Shown: piece by piece, positions 33,466 to 41,663 of the stretch
Numbering within the stretch: the first letter of the stretch is position 1
Layout of the letters: each line of letters begins with the position of its first letter
Assembly: GCA_036272055.1 (NCBI GenBank)
Contig: DATAZL010000039.1
Span: 1-64,000, forward strand
Direction of reading: 5' to 3'
Origin: DASZVB01 sp036272055
Lineage (GTDB): Bacteria; Myxococcota_A; Polyangia; Polyangiales; Polyangiaceae
Length of the DNA: 64,000 bases
Translations under genes and position numbers: made by a program
Notes under the pieces: model-generated
Databases searched by the model: none
Told to the model about the DNA's origin: nothing
Seen by the model: only the letters and a program-made list of their open reading frames with translations

Positions 33466-34932
33466 ATGCGAGGCACTCGAACGGCGTCGGAGCTCTTCGC
33501 CCTCGGGCTTCTCTTTGCCGTCGCGGCGGGGTGCAGCGCGAGCACCGACGGCTCGTCGGCGGCGGGGACCGGAGCGCGCGACGGCGGCGTCGGCGGGGCC
33601 ACGGCGGCCGGGGGCGCCGCAAGCGTCGGTCAGGGCGGCACCGTCTCGTCCGCCGGCGTGACCGGGACCGGCGCGATCTTCGCCGGCGTGGGCAACACCA
33701 AGTCGTCCGATGCCGGCTCGTGCGCGCAGGTCGTCAGCAAGGGCGAGATCGTCCCGCTCGACATGTACATCCTGCTCGACAAGTCGTCGTCGATGCTCGA
33801 CGTCACCGGCGCCGGTCCGACGAAGTGGGACGCCATCCGCGCCGCCCTCGAGTCGTTCGTCAACGACTCGGCCTCCGCCGGGCTCAGCGTCGGCCTCCAG
33901 TATTTCCCGATCCTGAAACCCGGCGTGCCCGCCACGTGCACGACCAACGCCGAGTGCGGCGCGGGTGGTCCGTGCTTCCTCGCGTCGTGCGACAACACCG
34001 GCGTGATCACGCCGTGCGCGACGGCGGCGGACTGCACGCGCGGTGGGCGCTGCGTGCCGTTCGGGGTCTGTGAGCGGTATCCTGTAGGGGGGAGCCCCGA
34101 GTTCTGCTCTCCCGTCGGCGGAACGTGTACCGGCGGCCTTGGTGGCTGCATCGACGTGCCCGATCGCTGGTGCGTGAACGGCATCGAGTGCACCCAGGAC
34201 AAGTACGCCGCGCCGGCAGTCGGCATCGCGGTCCTTCCGGGGAACGCCGCTCCGCTCATGAGCTCCATCGACGCCACGACGCCCGAGGGACGAACGCCGA
34301 CCGCGCCGGCGCTCCAGGGCGCGATCACCGAGGCCAGCACGTGGGGCAAGGCTCATCAGGGACACCGCGTCGTCGCCGTCCTCGCGACGGACGGGCTACC
34401 GACCGAGTGCACGCCGACCGACATCAACGGCGTCGCTGCGCTCGCGTCGAGTGGCGTCGGCGCGACCCCGAGCATCTCGACGTTCGTCATCGGCGTCTTC
34501 GGCCCCGACGACACCGACAGCCAGACGAACCTCGACACGATCGCGAAGTCCGGCGGAACGACGAAGGCGTTCATCGTCGACACGAGCGGCGACGTCACCA
34601 AGGAGTTCCAGGCCGCGCTGAACGCGATCCGTGGCTCGGCGCTCGTCTCCTGTGACTTCCAGGTGCCGCCCAGCACCGGGAGCGCCGGGCTCGACTACGG
34701 CAAGGTGAACCTCGAGGTGACTAAGTCGACGGGCGACAAGGAACAGCTCGTCTACGTCGACAGCGACGCCGCGTGCGCGTCCGCCACCACGCCAGCGTGG
34801 CACTACGACGTCGCGCCCACCACCGCCACTCCCCAGCGCATCATCGTCTGCCCCAGCGCCTGCACCGCGATCACGTCCGACCCCGGCGCGCAGGTGAACC
34901 TCCAGATCGGCTGCAAAGACAGCATCCGCTGA
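33466..34932 (+). CDS. Von Willebrand factor A domain lipoprotein
   Basis: 488 aa. MRGTRTASELFALGLLFAVA ends in a lipobox (VAAGC). A Gly/Ala/Ser-rich linker follows. From ~residue 98 a VWA fold begins with a MIDAS-type DMYILLDKSSSMLDV (D-x-S-x-S). It is split by a Cys-rich insert with repeated TNAEC/AADC-like units (TCTTNAECGAGGPCF, ATAADCTRGGRC). The fold resumes with TPTAPALQGAITEAS (MIDAS Thr) and VVAVLATDGLPTECTP (D-G). Such proteins are numerous in myxobacteria and act outside the cell, probably in metal-dependent adhesion; the partner is unknown. Confidence 0.87.
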   Translation: MRGTRTASELFALGLLFAVAAGCSASTDGSSAAGTGARDGGVGGATAAGGAASVGQGGTVSSAGVTGTGAIFAGVGNTKSSDAGSCAQVVSKGEIVPLDMYILLDKSSSMLDVTGAGPTKWDAIRAALESFVNDSASAGLSVGLQYFPILKPGVPATCTTNAECGAGGPCFLASCDNTGVITPCATAADCTRGGRCVPFGVCERYPVGGSPEFCSPVGGTCTGGLGGCIDVPDRWCVNGIECTQDKYAAPAVGIAVLPGNAAPLMSSIDATTPEGRTPTAPALQGAITEASTWGKAHQGHRVVAVLATDGLPTECTPTDINGVAALASSGVGATPSISTFVIGVFGPDDTDSQTNLDTIAKSGGTTKAFIVDTSGDVTKEFQAALNAIRGSALVSCDFQVPPSTGSAGLDYGKVNLEVTKSTGDKEQLVYVDSDAACASATTPAWHYDVAPTTATPQRIIVCPSACTAITSDPGAQVNLQIGCKDSIR

Positions 34933-35161
34933 GCGTCTGCAAGGCCAGCGCTGTACGCCCATCACGCTGCGGCGTGTTCGCCTCATCGGCCTCGGGATAT
35001 TCGCGCACGGCGTGTTTTCGTCGATGCCGTCGTGTCCGCTCACACGACCCTCGAGTGGTCACGTCCCCCTTCATTGTAGGGGGGCAAGGGCTGCGGGGGG
35101 AAAGTGGCTCTCGGGACTTTTGAGGGTATCGACGTACTCGACGGCGTCCAGGCCTTCGCGT

Positions 35162-35290
35162 TCTTCTTCGTTCGGAGATCAGATGGAGCGCGCGTTGATC
35201 TCGGTGCCCCTGAATCTGGCCGAGGGCTCCTACAGCCGCGGCAGAATCGCCAGGCGCGGTTCCAGATGGCCGCGGCTTCTGATGAAGCGC
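35162..35290 (+). pseudogene. Four-helix-bundle (S23-like) gene remnant, plus strand
   Basis: The plus strand reads GDQMERALISVPLNLAEGSY and, after a one-base shift near 35230, RNRQARFQMAAASDEARG. This is the middle part of the four-helix-bundle protein family (related to the 23S rRNA intervening-sequence protein), whose core is (Q)LxRAxxSVxLNxAEGS. The N-terminal helix is not recognisable and the C-terminal helices are missing. It runs towards the minus-strand remnant at 35331-35680 and stops at the hairpin 35289-35323. Confidence 0.6.
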
Positions 35291-35323
35291 GAGGCGCCGG
35301 GAAGGGATTTTCCGGCGCCTCGC
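35289..35323. terminator. Hairpin between the two convergent four-helix-bundle remnants
   Basis: gcgaggcgccgg (35289-35300) and ccggcgcctcgc (35312-35323) pair perfectly over 12 bp around an 11-nt loop. It could be an old bidirectional terminator or a recombination scar. Confidence 0.5.
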
Positions 35324-35330
35324 ACGGCGT

Positions 35331-35680
35331 CTAGCGAGCAATCTGCCGCGGAAAGGACAGCCGGTAGAGGGTACCCAGGATGTGTTGCGATGCGCCCTCG
35401 AGCTCCGCTCGAAGCGGCGGCAGGTAACCAAGGGGGCCTTGGCCCCCCGCAGCTTCGCCTTCGGCGAACTGCTCCCCCCGCCGCCTTCGCGGGCTCGCTT
35501 CGTTCGCGTAGTTCCGCTTCTTCGATGCTTCGGGGACGGCGCTGTTCGCCGACGAACATCTACGGACGCCGACGAACGGCGCAGCTGTCGCGCGAGATCC
35601 GGATCGTGGTGTGCGATGCGCGGCACGAGCTCAGCGACGTCCGCGACGAATGACAGAATGACGGGATAGAGACGAAGCAT
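35331..35680 (-). pseudogene. Four-helix-bundle (S23-like) gene split by the dispersed repeat, minus strand
   Basis: ATG 35680 opens MLRLYPVILSFVADVAELVP and LARQLRRSSASV, the first helix and the start of the second of a four-helix-bundle protein. At about 35560 the reading turns into the dispersed repeat. After the repeat (from about 35430 down) the same strand reads GYLPPLRAELEGASQHILGT and LYRLSFPRQIAR, then stop at 35331-35333. This is a good C-terminal helix. The expected middle (ALNLAEGS and beyond) is missing, so the repeat replaced or accompanied loss of about 40 codons. Family function is unknown; many myxobacterial genomes carry several copies. Confidence 0.65.
35432..35560. repeat. 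Dispersed multi-hairpin repeat, locus 2
   Basis: Starts gggggccttggcccccc, then cagcttcgccttcggcgaactg, ctccccccgccgccttcgcggg and an extension with cgtagttccgcttcttcgat and gcttcggggacg. Shares the first ~85 bp with 6855-6938 and the full length, including the extension, with 42191-42360. It interrupts the minus-strand four-helix-bundle remnant. Confidence 0.85.
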
Positions 35681-35703
35681 CGGGATTCTCCTTTCGAGAG
35701 ACC

Positions 35704-35764
35704 CCTCGCTGTCCCTCTCCCTCTCCCTCTCCCTCTCCCTCTCGCTGTCCCTCTCCCTCTCGCT
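35704..35764. repeat. CCCTCT hexanucleotide microsatellite
   Basis: About nine units of (c/g)(c/g)ctct, mostly ccctct with interspersed cgctgt and cgct, just upstream of the four-helix-bundle remnant on the minus strand. On that strand it would read (GAGAGG)n. It lies outside any supported gene, so a phase-variable promoter spacer is conceivable but unproven. Confidence 0.8.
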
Positions 35765-35951
35765 AACTCGGCCCCTTACCCTAATCAGGTCCCGTGCCCC
35801 ACGCCTTTTGAAGGGAAGAGATGTGACGAATCTTGAGCCGACGAGGTACATCGAATTTCCCCGTGAAAAAGGCGTACCGAGCGGGCGCGAGGAGCCGGGC
35901 GCACGCGGTAGGCGGTCGTTGCGTCGCAGCGTGGCGCTGCGTGAAACCCCG

Positions 35952-37316
35952 TCACGGTGGAGGGATCCAGAGCGGTTGCCCTGGCGTCAGGCCGTATTTC
36001 GGATCGACGTCGTTCGAGCGTGCGATCTGTTGCACGGTGACGTGGAACTTCGCGGCGATGGCGGCGAGGGTGTCGCCTTCGGCGACGGTGTAGAGCTTTT
36101 GCTTCGCGACGCGCGGGTCGTCGGTAGGCCACGACGGAGGATAGACCTCGATCGTCGTGCGGCGTGCATCGCCGAGCCCGTGGAGCACGGCCCGGATCAC
36201 GTCGAGGATCGTGACGCGCTCGAGAGCTCTCTCTTCGGCGACGGCGCGTGGCGCGCCACCTCGTGAGAGCTCGTAGGACGCGAGGAGACGAGCGCGCGCG
36301 AGCGGCTCTTCCCACGTCCGGTACGTGTCGAGGAGGAGCCGCGACTTTGCGCGGATGAGCTCGCGGCGCGACGGCCCGACGATCCGGAGCTGCTTCAGCG
36401 CGCCGTCGACGAAGCGGCGCAGCCGGTCGATCGAGACGTGGGTCGACGGCTCGACGACGAGCCCCTGTAGCGTGCCGCCCGGCAGATGGACGGCCCAGGC
36501 GTCGGCGCCCTTGCCGAGGTGGGTGTCGGTGAAGAGCTTCGGCAAGCGGGCGCGCACGCCGCCGCCGAGCACCTCGAGCGCGACGCGGATCCCGGTCTCG
36601 TCGCTGCTGCCCTCCGGCGTGAGCCAAGTGTACCGCGCGCGCGGCGAAGGGATGTCGGCCTGCATCGACGCCATGCGTTCCGTCGTCTGCACGGGCTGCC
36701 ACGGTTCGGCGCGGACGACCGGCGCGTCATCCGCCGGCGCGCCGAAATACTCCACGGCACGCTTCGTCGCTTCATCGACGTCGACCCGTCCCGTCACGAC
36801 CAGCGCAAATCGCGACCCCGAAGGCGGCGCGCCGGCGCTCGCGCCCTCCAGCGCAATAGCCGCCGCGCGAGAGAGAGACGGCTCGAACGCGTCGAGCGCG
36901 GGAGCAACGGCATTCGGCGTCGCAACGGCGCTCGGCGTCGTGACGGCGCTCGGCGTGGTAGCGGGTGCACCCGCGAGAACGTGTGACGTCAGCCAGAGCC
37001 CGAAGGCGAGCTCGCCGGGCGGCAGGGTGGCGCACCAGACGGCGATGCCGTCGAGGTCGACGCGCGACGCTTCGCCGCCACGCTGCGCGAGCGCGAGCTC
37101 CAGTGGGGCGTCGGTATCGAACCGGGCCGGCGCGACGCAGAGCGCGAGCGACGCGGCGGTAGGGTCGGCGCTCACGACGAGAGTGCCGCTCGCAGCGAGC
37201 CCCGATATCACGACGGAGAAGGGCTCCACCGGAGCGGCGGGGTCGGCGTGCGCATCGACGGCGAACAGCGACGTCGCGAGGGCGACGAATAGTGACGTCG
37301 CGAGAGCGACGAGCAG
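35952..37316 (-). CDS. M16-peptidase-like protein with a C-terminal LysM domain
   Basis: About 454 aa. A hydrophobic leader with an internal duplication (VALATSLFVALATSLFAVDA) ends at HADP, a likely signal cleavage site. An Ala/Pro/Thr repeat region lies at residues ~105-130. Residues ~140-390 resemble the non-catalytic half of M16 (insulinase-like) peptidases: RFALVVTGRVDVDEATKRAV, GIRVALEVLGGGVRARLPKL, then KQLRIVGPSRRELIRAKSRL. No HxxEH zinc motif is present. The last ~50 residues are a LysM wall-binding domain (KLYTVAEGDTLAAIAAKFHV, ending PGQPLWIPPP). No ATG/GTG/TTG sits at the leader; CTG 37316 is my estimate. An in-frame ATG further upstream would overlap the Cys-rich gene. Confidence 0.65.
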   Translation of the reverse strand: MLVALATSLFVALATSLFAVDAHADPAAPVEPFSVVISGLAASGTLVVSADPTAASLALCVAPARFDTDAPLELALAQRGGEASRVDLDGIAVWCATLPPGELAFGLWLTSHVLAGAPATTPSAVTTPSAVATPNAVAPALDAFEPSLSRAAAIALEGASAGAPPSGSRFALVVTGRVDVDEATKRAVEYFGAPADDAPVVRAEPWQPVQTTERMASMQADIPSPRARYTWLTPEGSSDETGIRVALEVLGGGVRARLPKLFTDTHLGKGADAWAVHLPGGTLQGLVVEPSTHVSIDRLRRFVDGALKQLRIVGPSRRELIRAKSRLLLDTYRTWEEPLARARLLASYELSRGGAPRAVAEERALERVTILDVIRAVLHGLGDARRTTIEVYPPSWPTDDPRVAKQKLYTVAEGDTLAAIAAKFHVTVQQIARSNDVDPKYGLTPGQPLWIPPP

Positions 37317-37336
37317 CGCGCGGCGCTTCGCGACGA

Positions 37337-37729
37337 CTACGACGGGCTCGGCTTCGGTGTCCCGGGCTTCGGCGGGAGCTTCGGTGGCGCGGGCTTGCCC
37401 TTGCCGGGCAACGACGACGGCGCGGCGCTCGGCGCCGGCGGCGTGCTGCTCGGTGCCGGCGGCGTCGGCAGCGGCGCGCTGCTCCCGGGCGGCAACGGTG
37501 TGCTGCATGCCTTCACGCATGCGACGACGTCGCGATCGCACGACGCCTGGCAATCCGGCTTGCCGTCGCAGCGATCGATGCAGTCGGTGTACGCGGTCTG
37601 GCAGCGCGTGTTGCACTGCTGCACGCCGAGTTGCTCCGCGGCGCCGTCGAACGCCGGCGCGGCCCACGCGAGCCCGACCGGCCCCAGCGCGAGGAGAACC
37701 GTGAGCCGCCACGGGGTGTCGAGTCGCAC
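37337..37729 (-). CDS. Secreted Cys-rich protein with a Pro/Ser tail
   Basis: 130 aa from GTG 37729, chosen because it gives a clean signal peptide (LTVLLALGPVGLAWAAPA); an upstream ATG at 37810 would hide it behind a charged extension. The mature protein has eight cysteines in a tight pattern (CNTRCQTAYTDCIDRC, CQASCDRDVVACVKAC), which suggests a small disulfide-bonded helical hairpin. A long Pro/Ala/Ser tail ending in KPAPPKLPPKPGTPKPSPS follows. The stop overlaps the possible N-terminus of the M16-like gene, pointing to one transcript. No family name is known to me. Confidence 0.7.
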   Translation of the reverse strand: MRLDTPWRLTVLLALGPVGLAWAAPAFDGAAEQLGVQQCNTRCQTAYTDCIDRCDGKPDCQASCDRDVVACVKACSTPLPPGSSAPLPTPPAPSSTPPAPSAAPSSLPGKGKPAPPKLPPKPGTPKPSPS

Positions 37730-37845
37730 GCGGGGATCAACGGCACGCGCGGCGCTCGAATGAAGGTGTCGCACCGCCGGGGCGCGCGGTTTGCTGCATA
37801 TATCGGCCATCGGACATCGTCGTCGACCCGTGCTAGTCGTTCAGC

Positions 37846-38436
37846 GTGAAGTTCGGTCATCGATTCGCATTCGTGGCGTTGCTCTGGGGCATCGGGTGTC
37901 AATCCGGCAAGACCCCGCCGATCGCCGACAAGCCGGCCGCGCTCGCTCCTGCCACGGCCGCCACGGTCGCCCCCGTCGTGCAGGCCGCCGCGCCGCGCAC
38001 CGTCGAGACGCCGACGCCGGCGCCGCCGCAGGCCCCAGCAGCAGGTCACGGTGTCGAGTGGAAGGGCAACGTCGCCTGGCACACCTGGGAGGAGGGGCTC
38101 TCGCTCGCGAAGAAGGAGTCGAAGCCGATCATGGTGCTCGTGTATGCGGACTGGTGCCCGCACTGCCGAGCCCTCGCTCCCGTCTTTGCGGACCCCGAGG
38201 TCGAGGCACTTTCGACGCACCTCGTCATGGTTCGTCAGAATCACGACGAGGATCCGGCGTGGCTCGAGCCCTTCAATCAGAAGTTCGGCGGCTACGTTCC
38301 GCGGATCTTTTTCTTCGACTCCAGCGGAAAAATCCGGGATGACTTGACCAGTGGGCACCCCCGGTATCCCTATTTCTATGCAGCAGAAGCCAGCGATCTG
38401 CTGAAGAAAAGCATGCGGCGCGCCATCAGTTCGTAG
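37846..38436 (+). CDS. Thioredoxin-like lipoprotein
   Basis: 196 aa from GTG 37846. The leader MKFGHRFAFVALLWGIGC has a lipobox and Cys18. An Ala/Pro-rich tether of about 50 residues leads to a thioredoxin fold: KKESKPIMVLVYADWCPHCR with the redox pair Cys-Pro-His-Cys, then HLVMVRQNHDEDPAWLEPFN and the cis-Pro loop FGGYVPRIFFFDSSG. This is the thioredoxin_7/DsbD-gamma-like type. The CPHC centre resembles oxidative disulfide enzymes such as DsbA. It acts in the periplasm and may serve nearby Cys-rich secreted proteins. Confidence 0.85.
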   Translation: MKFGHRFAFVALLWGIGCQSGKTPPIADKPAALAPATAATVAPVVQAAAPRTVETPTPAPPQAPAAGHGVEWKGNVAWHTWEEGLSLAKKESKPIMVLVYADWCPHCRALAPVFADPEVEALSTHLVMVRQNHDEDPAWLEPFNQKFGGYVPRIFFFDSSGKIRDDLTSGHPRYPYFYAAEASDLLKKSMRRAISS

Positions 38437-38539
38437 GCATTGCGCATAAAATGGCCCATGCGGGCGAAAACTTGCCCGGTTAGACTCCTGCCCGCGGTGC
38501 GACGGCGGCAGGTTCCTGCCGCTCGCGCGAACAGGGGCG

Positions 38540-41458
38540 ATGCCTCCGAAGGAAGCAGCGACGATGAGCACCAGAGATTCCGGACCGAACCTGCTGGATG
38601 AGTTCTTCTCGCCGCCCAAGGACGACGCCGACGAGGAAGTCGAGGTCGTCGACGACGTAGAAGAGGGCGACGAGGCCGACGCTGCCGCGATCGCGTCTGC
38701 CGCGCCGCGCCGCTCACTTCCGCCTCCACCGCCCTCCATGCGCGCTCCACGCGGCGCGTCGGTGCCCCCGCAGCGCGGCTCCACGCAACGTGTCTCGTCG
38801 CCTCCGCCGCCGCTGCGTTCGACGCTCGTCGGCATGCCGGACCCCGTCATCGAGGACGGGGAGGACGGGGCAGAGATGTCGCCGAGCGCCGACGCGAACG
38901 AAGAAGCCGTTCCTCCGACGATGGAGGCGGCGGGCCTCGAGGCCGGGAAGCCTGCGCAATTCGAGCAGGAAACGTATTCCAGCGGCTTCGCCGGCGCCGG
39001 AATGCCGGAGCACGTCGGCGAACCGCCGGTGCCGGAAGAGAACGCGACGACGTCGTCGGACGACGACATCGATCGCATGCTCGGCGCCCTCGAGACGCCG
39101 GACACCCAGCGCGGCGAAGAGCGCCCGTCGGGTGAGAGCGACATGGCCAGCGCCCTGGTCGGATCTCTCGACCTGCGTGGCGACACGCCCTCCGCGACGG
39201 ACACCACGGCGACCGGTCACGACGTGAACGAGGTTGCTGCATCTTCCGACGTCTTCGAACAGCCCGCGATGGCTCACGACGACGAGCCGATGCACGCCGC
39301 CGCGCAGGACAACGAGCCGGTACACGATGCCGCGCAGGACAACGACGAGGCGCAGCACGCAGTGCTCCCTGTGCCGCCGGTGGTCGGCGGAAGCTCCGGC
39401 GGGGCGCTCGGTCCGTCTTCGGCGTGGCCCGCGGCCGCGAAGATCGACGAGTGGGACGACGACTGGGCTCCGTCTCTGGCGGCCCTCGGCGCCCAGGACG
39501 CGCCCGCGGTCTCGCTACGGCCCCCGTCGCGAAGCAAGGTGCCCGCCGACGGCTCGCCGTTCCGGCTGTCGCTGCCCGCACCGCCGCCGCCTCCGATGAA
39601 GCGCGCGATGAAGCTCCCGATGCCTCACACCGAGGACGCGGACGAGCCGGAAGTGGCGTCGCCGGTGACCGACGAAAGCGAATCCGTCGAACACGCTTCC
39701 TACGAGACCGCGGCGAGCGCCGACGGCGAGGGAGAGCCGAGCCATCCGTCGCTATCGATGGAGATGTCGCCGTTCGGTTCTGCGGACGAGGTCTCGCGCG
39801 AGGATCTGACGAGGCCGCTCCCGCCGACGGAGCTCGCTCGTCTTGCCGCGACCGGTGAAGCGTCCCACCCCGAGTCCGAGATCCTTCGTGACGACGTCAC
39901 GATCCCGCTGCCCGGCCTCTCGTCGGACGAGCTCGGATACGATTCGCCGCACCTCGCGGCATTGCCCGATCCGTACACCTCGGACACCGATCTCACGCGC
40001 CCGTTGATCCAGTTCGACGGCCGCGGTGACGTCCCGCGGAGTCTCATTCTTCCGCCGCTGCGGCCACCGCCCGAGCAGGAGACGTCCGACGTCCCCGTCA
40101 TCGTCGCGGTCCCGCCGCCCACCGTCGGCACCGTCGAGCACTCGCCGTCGATCCAGATCACGTCGGGCTCCGAGTACACCCCGACGTCGCAGCTCTCGCG
40201 GCCGTTCTCGCCGACGCGCACGTCACCGGGCATGCGCGGCGTGCTGCCGCCGATCCCGAAGCCCGCGCCCGTTCCGACGGATTTCGGCAAGCGCGGACCG
40301 AGTCACTCCGTCGTGCCCGTCGCCGGCTCGGTCTTCCCGCCGGGCTTCGCGTCGAACAGGCGGTGGCTCATCGGGCTCGCCGCGGCGCTGTTCGGGATGC
40401 TCGCCGTTGGCTTCGCGATGCGTTCGCGCAGCGGCTCGCTCGTCGTGACCGTCGCCGGTCCGACCGGCGCGGCCGTCTCCGGCGTCGCGGTGCGCGTCGA
40501 CGGCATGGAGCGCTGCACCAGCGCGCCCTGCATCGTGAAGGACCTCAAGCCCGGGATGCACCTCGTCAGTGCGTCCGGTTCCGGTCTCGAGCCGAGCGCG
40601 GATCGCGCCATCGTGCTCGAACCCGGCGAGCAGGTCGCGCATCACGTCGTGCTGAGCGGCGAGGAGCGCGCGACCGCGGGCCTCAGCGTCGCTGCCATCG
40701 GCGGCGGTCTCCACGTGACGGTCGACGGGCGTGACGTCGGGGCACCGCCCGTGACGTTGAACGACGTCGCTCCCGGCGAGCACACCGTTCGCATCGTCGG
40801 AGACGAGCGCTTCTACCAGCCGTACCAGGAGGTCGTGAAGCTCGACCGCGGTGAGGTGCGAAGCCTCGGTCCGGTGCGCCTGCGCGTGCTCCGCGGCCAG
40901 CTCGAACTCCGCGCGGGCGAAGGCGCCGACGGCGCGACAATCGCCGTGGACGGCCGGCGCGTGCAGCGGTTGCCTGCGTCGATCGAGCTCTCCGCCGACG
41001 AGTCGCACGAGGTGACCGCGAGCAAGCCGGGTCACCCCGAGTTCACTCAGGAGGTGGTCTTCGACGGAACCGCGGAGCGCGCGGTGACGGTCTCGTTCGG
41101 TCCAGACGCCGCCAGCGCCGTCGCGTCGGAGCCGGTGCACCACGCCGCGAGCGCCACGAGTACGAGGTCGGCCATGGCGTCGGCTGCGCCGACTCGCTCG
41201 CGTGCCGTGTCGTCGAGCACGACGGCGCCCGCGGTCGCAGCCGCAGCTCCGGCAGGTACTGCCACCCTCGACATCACCTCGACGCCGCCGTCGGCCGTCG
41301 TCGTGAACGGTCGCCCGCTCGGCACCACGCCGCTGCACAACGTGCACGTCGGCGCCGGCAAGCAGACGGTCCTCTTCGTTCACCCGTCGCTCGGCCGGAA
41401 GGTGGCTTCGGCCAACGTCGCTCCCGGTGGTCGCGCCTCCATCGGCGTAAAATTCTGA
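38540..41458 (+). CDS. Large membrane protein with acidic disordered N-terminus and PEGA repeats
   Basis: 972 aa (964 from ATG 38564). The first ~600 residues are acidic, Pro/Ser-rich and probably disordered and cytoplasmic, with repeated short units such as HAAAQDNEPVHDAAQDNDEA and DDVTIPLPGLSSDE/REDLTRPLPPTEL. One membrane segment (WLIGLAAALFGMLAVGFAM, ~610-628) follows. The exterior part holds four PEGA-type beta domains: GSLVVTVAGPTGAAVSGVAV, GGLHVTVDGRDVGAPPVTLN, DGATIAVDGRRVQRLPASIE and DITSTPPSAVVVNGRPLGTT. PEGA domains often associate with peptidoglycan or surface structures. The TRPL-type repeats could be binding motifs for a cytoplasmic partner. Confidence 0.78.
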   Translation: MPPKEAATMSTRDSGPNLLDEFFSPPKDDADEEVEVVDDVEEGDEADAAAIASAAPRRSLPPPPPSMRAPRGASVPPQRGSTQRVSSPPPPLRSTLVGMPDPVIEDGEDGAEMSPSADANEEAVPPTMEAAGLEAGKPAQFEQETYSSGFAGAGMPEHVGEPPVPEENATTSSDDDIDRMLGALETPDTQRGEERPSGESDMASALVGSLDLRGDTPSATDTTATGHDVNEVAASSDVFEQPAMAHDDEPMHAAAQDNEPVHDAAQDNDEAQHAVLPVPPVVGGSSGGALGPSSAWPAAAKIDEWDDDWAPSLAALGAQDAPAVSLRPPSRSKVPADGSPFRLSLPAPPPPPMKRAMKLPMPHTEDADEPEVASPVTDESESVEHASYETAASADGEGEPSHPSLSMEMSPFGSADEVSREDLTRPLPPTELARLAATGEASHPESEILRDDVTIPLPGLSSDELGYDSPHLAALPDPYTSDTDLTRPLIQFDGRGDVPRSLILPPLRPPPEQETSDVPVIVAVPPPTVGTVEHSPSIQITSGSEYTPTSQLSRPFSPTRTSPGMRGVLPPIPKPAPVPTDFGKRGPSHSVVPVAGSVFPPGFASNRRWLIGLAAALFGMLAVGFAMRSRSGSLVVTVAGPTGAAVSGVAVRVDGMERCTSAPCIVKDLKPGMHLVSASGSGLEPSADRAIVLEPGEQVAHHVVLSGEERATAGLSVAAIGGGLHVTVDGRDVGAPPVTLNDVAPGEHTVRIVGDERFYQPYQEVVKLDRGEVRSLGPVRLRVLRGQLELRAGEGADGATIAVDGRRVQRLPASIELSADESHEVTASKPGHPEFTQEVVFDGTAERAVTVSFGPDAASAVASEPVHHAASATSTRSAMASAAPTRSRAVSSSTTAPAVAAAAPAGTATLDITSTPPSAVVVNGRPLGTTPLHNVHVGAGKQTVLFVHPSLGRKVASANVAPGGRASIGVKF

Positions 41459-41663
41459 GCCGTCTCCGGCGCTAGCCCGACGCGCATGCGAGCGCCTGCG
41501 TCGTCGTTTGCGGCGTTCACGTGCGTGCTTTTGCGCGCGACGTGTGGACGGATACATGGTGGAAACTTCGCCGGTCGTTGAAAGGCGATGGCGGTGCGGG
41601 CCGTACCGTGGCAGCTTATTTTCTCTCCGATCTTTCTTCCCCGATCGCACCACTACCGCCCCG

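Noticed and set aside
35012..35653. A 213-codon plus-strand open frame after the VWA gene
   Set aside because: Only a short stretch resembles a four-helix-bundle protein; the remainder runs through the repeat. Treated as a remnant.
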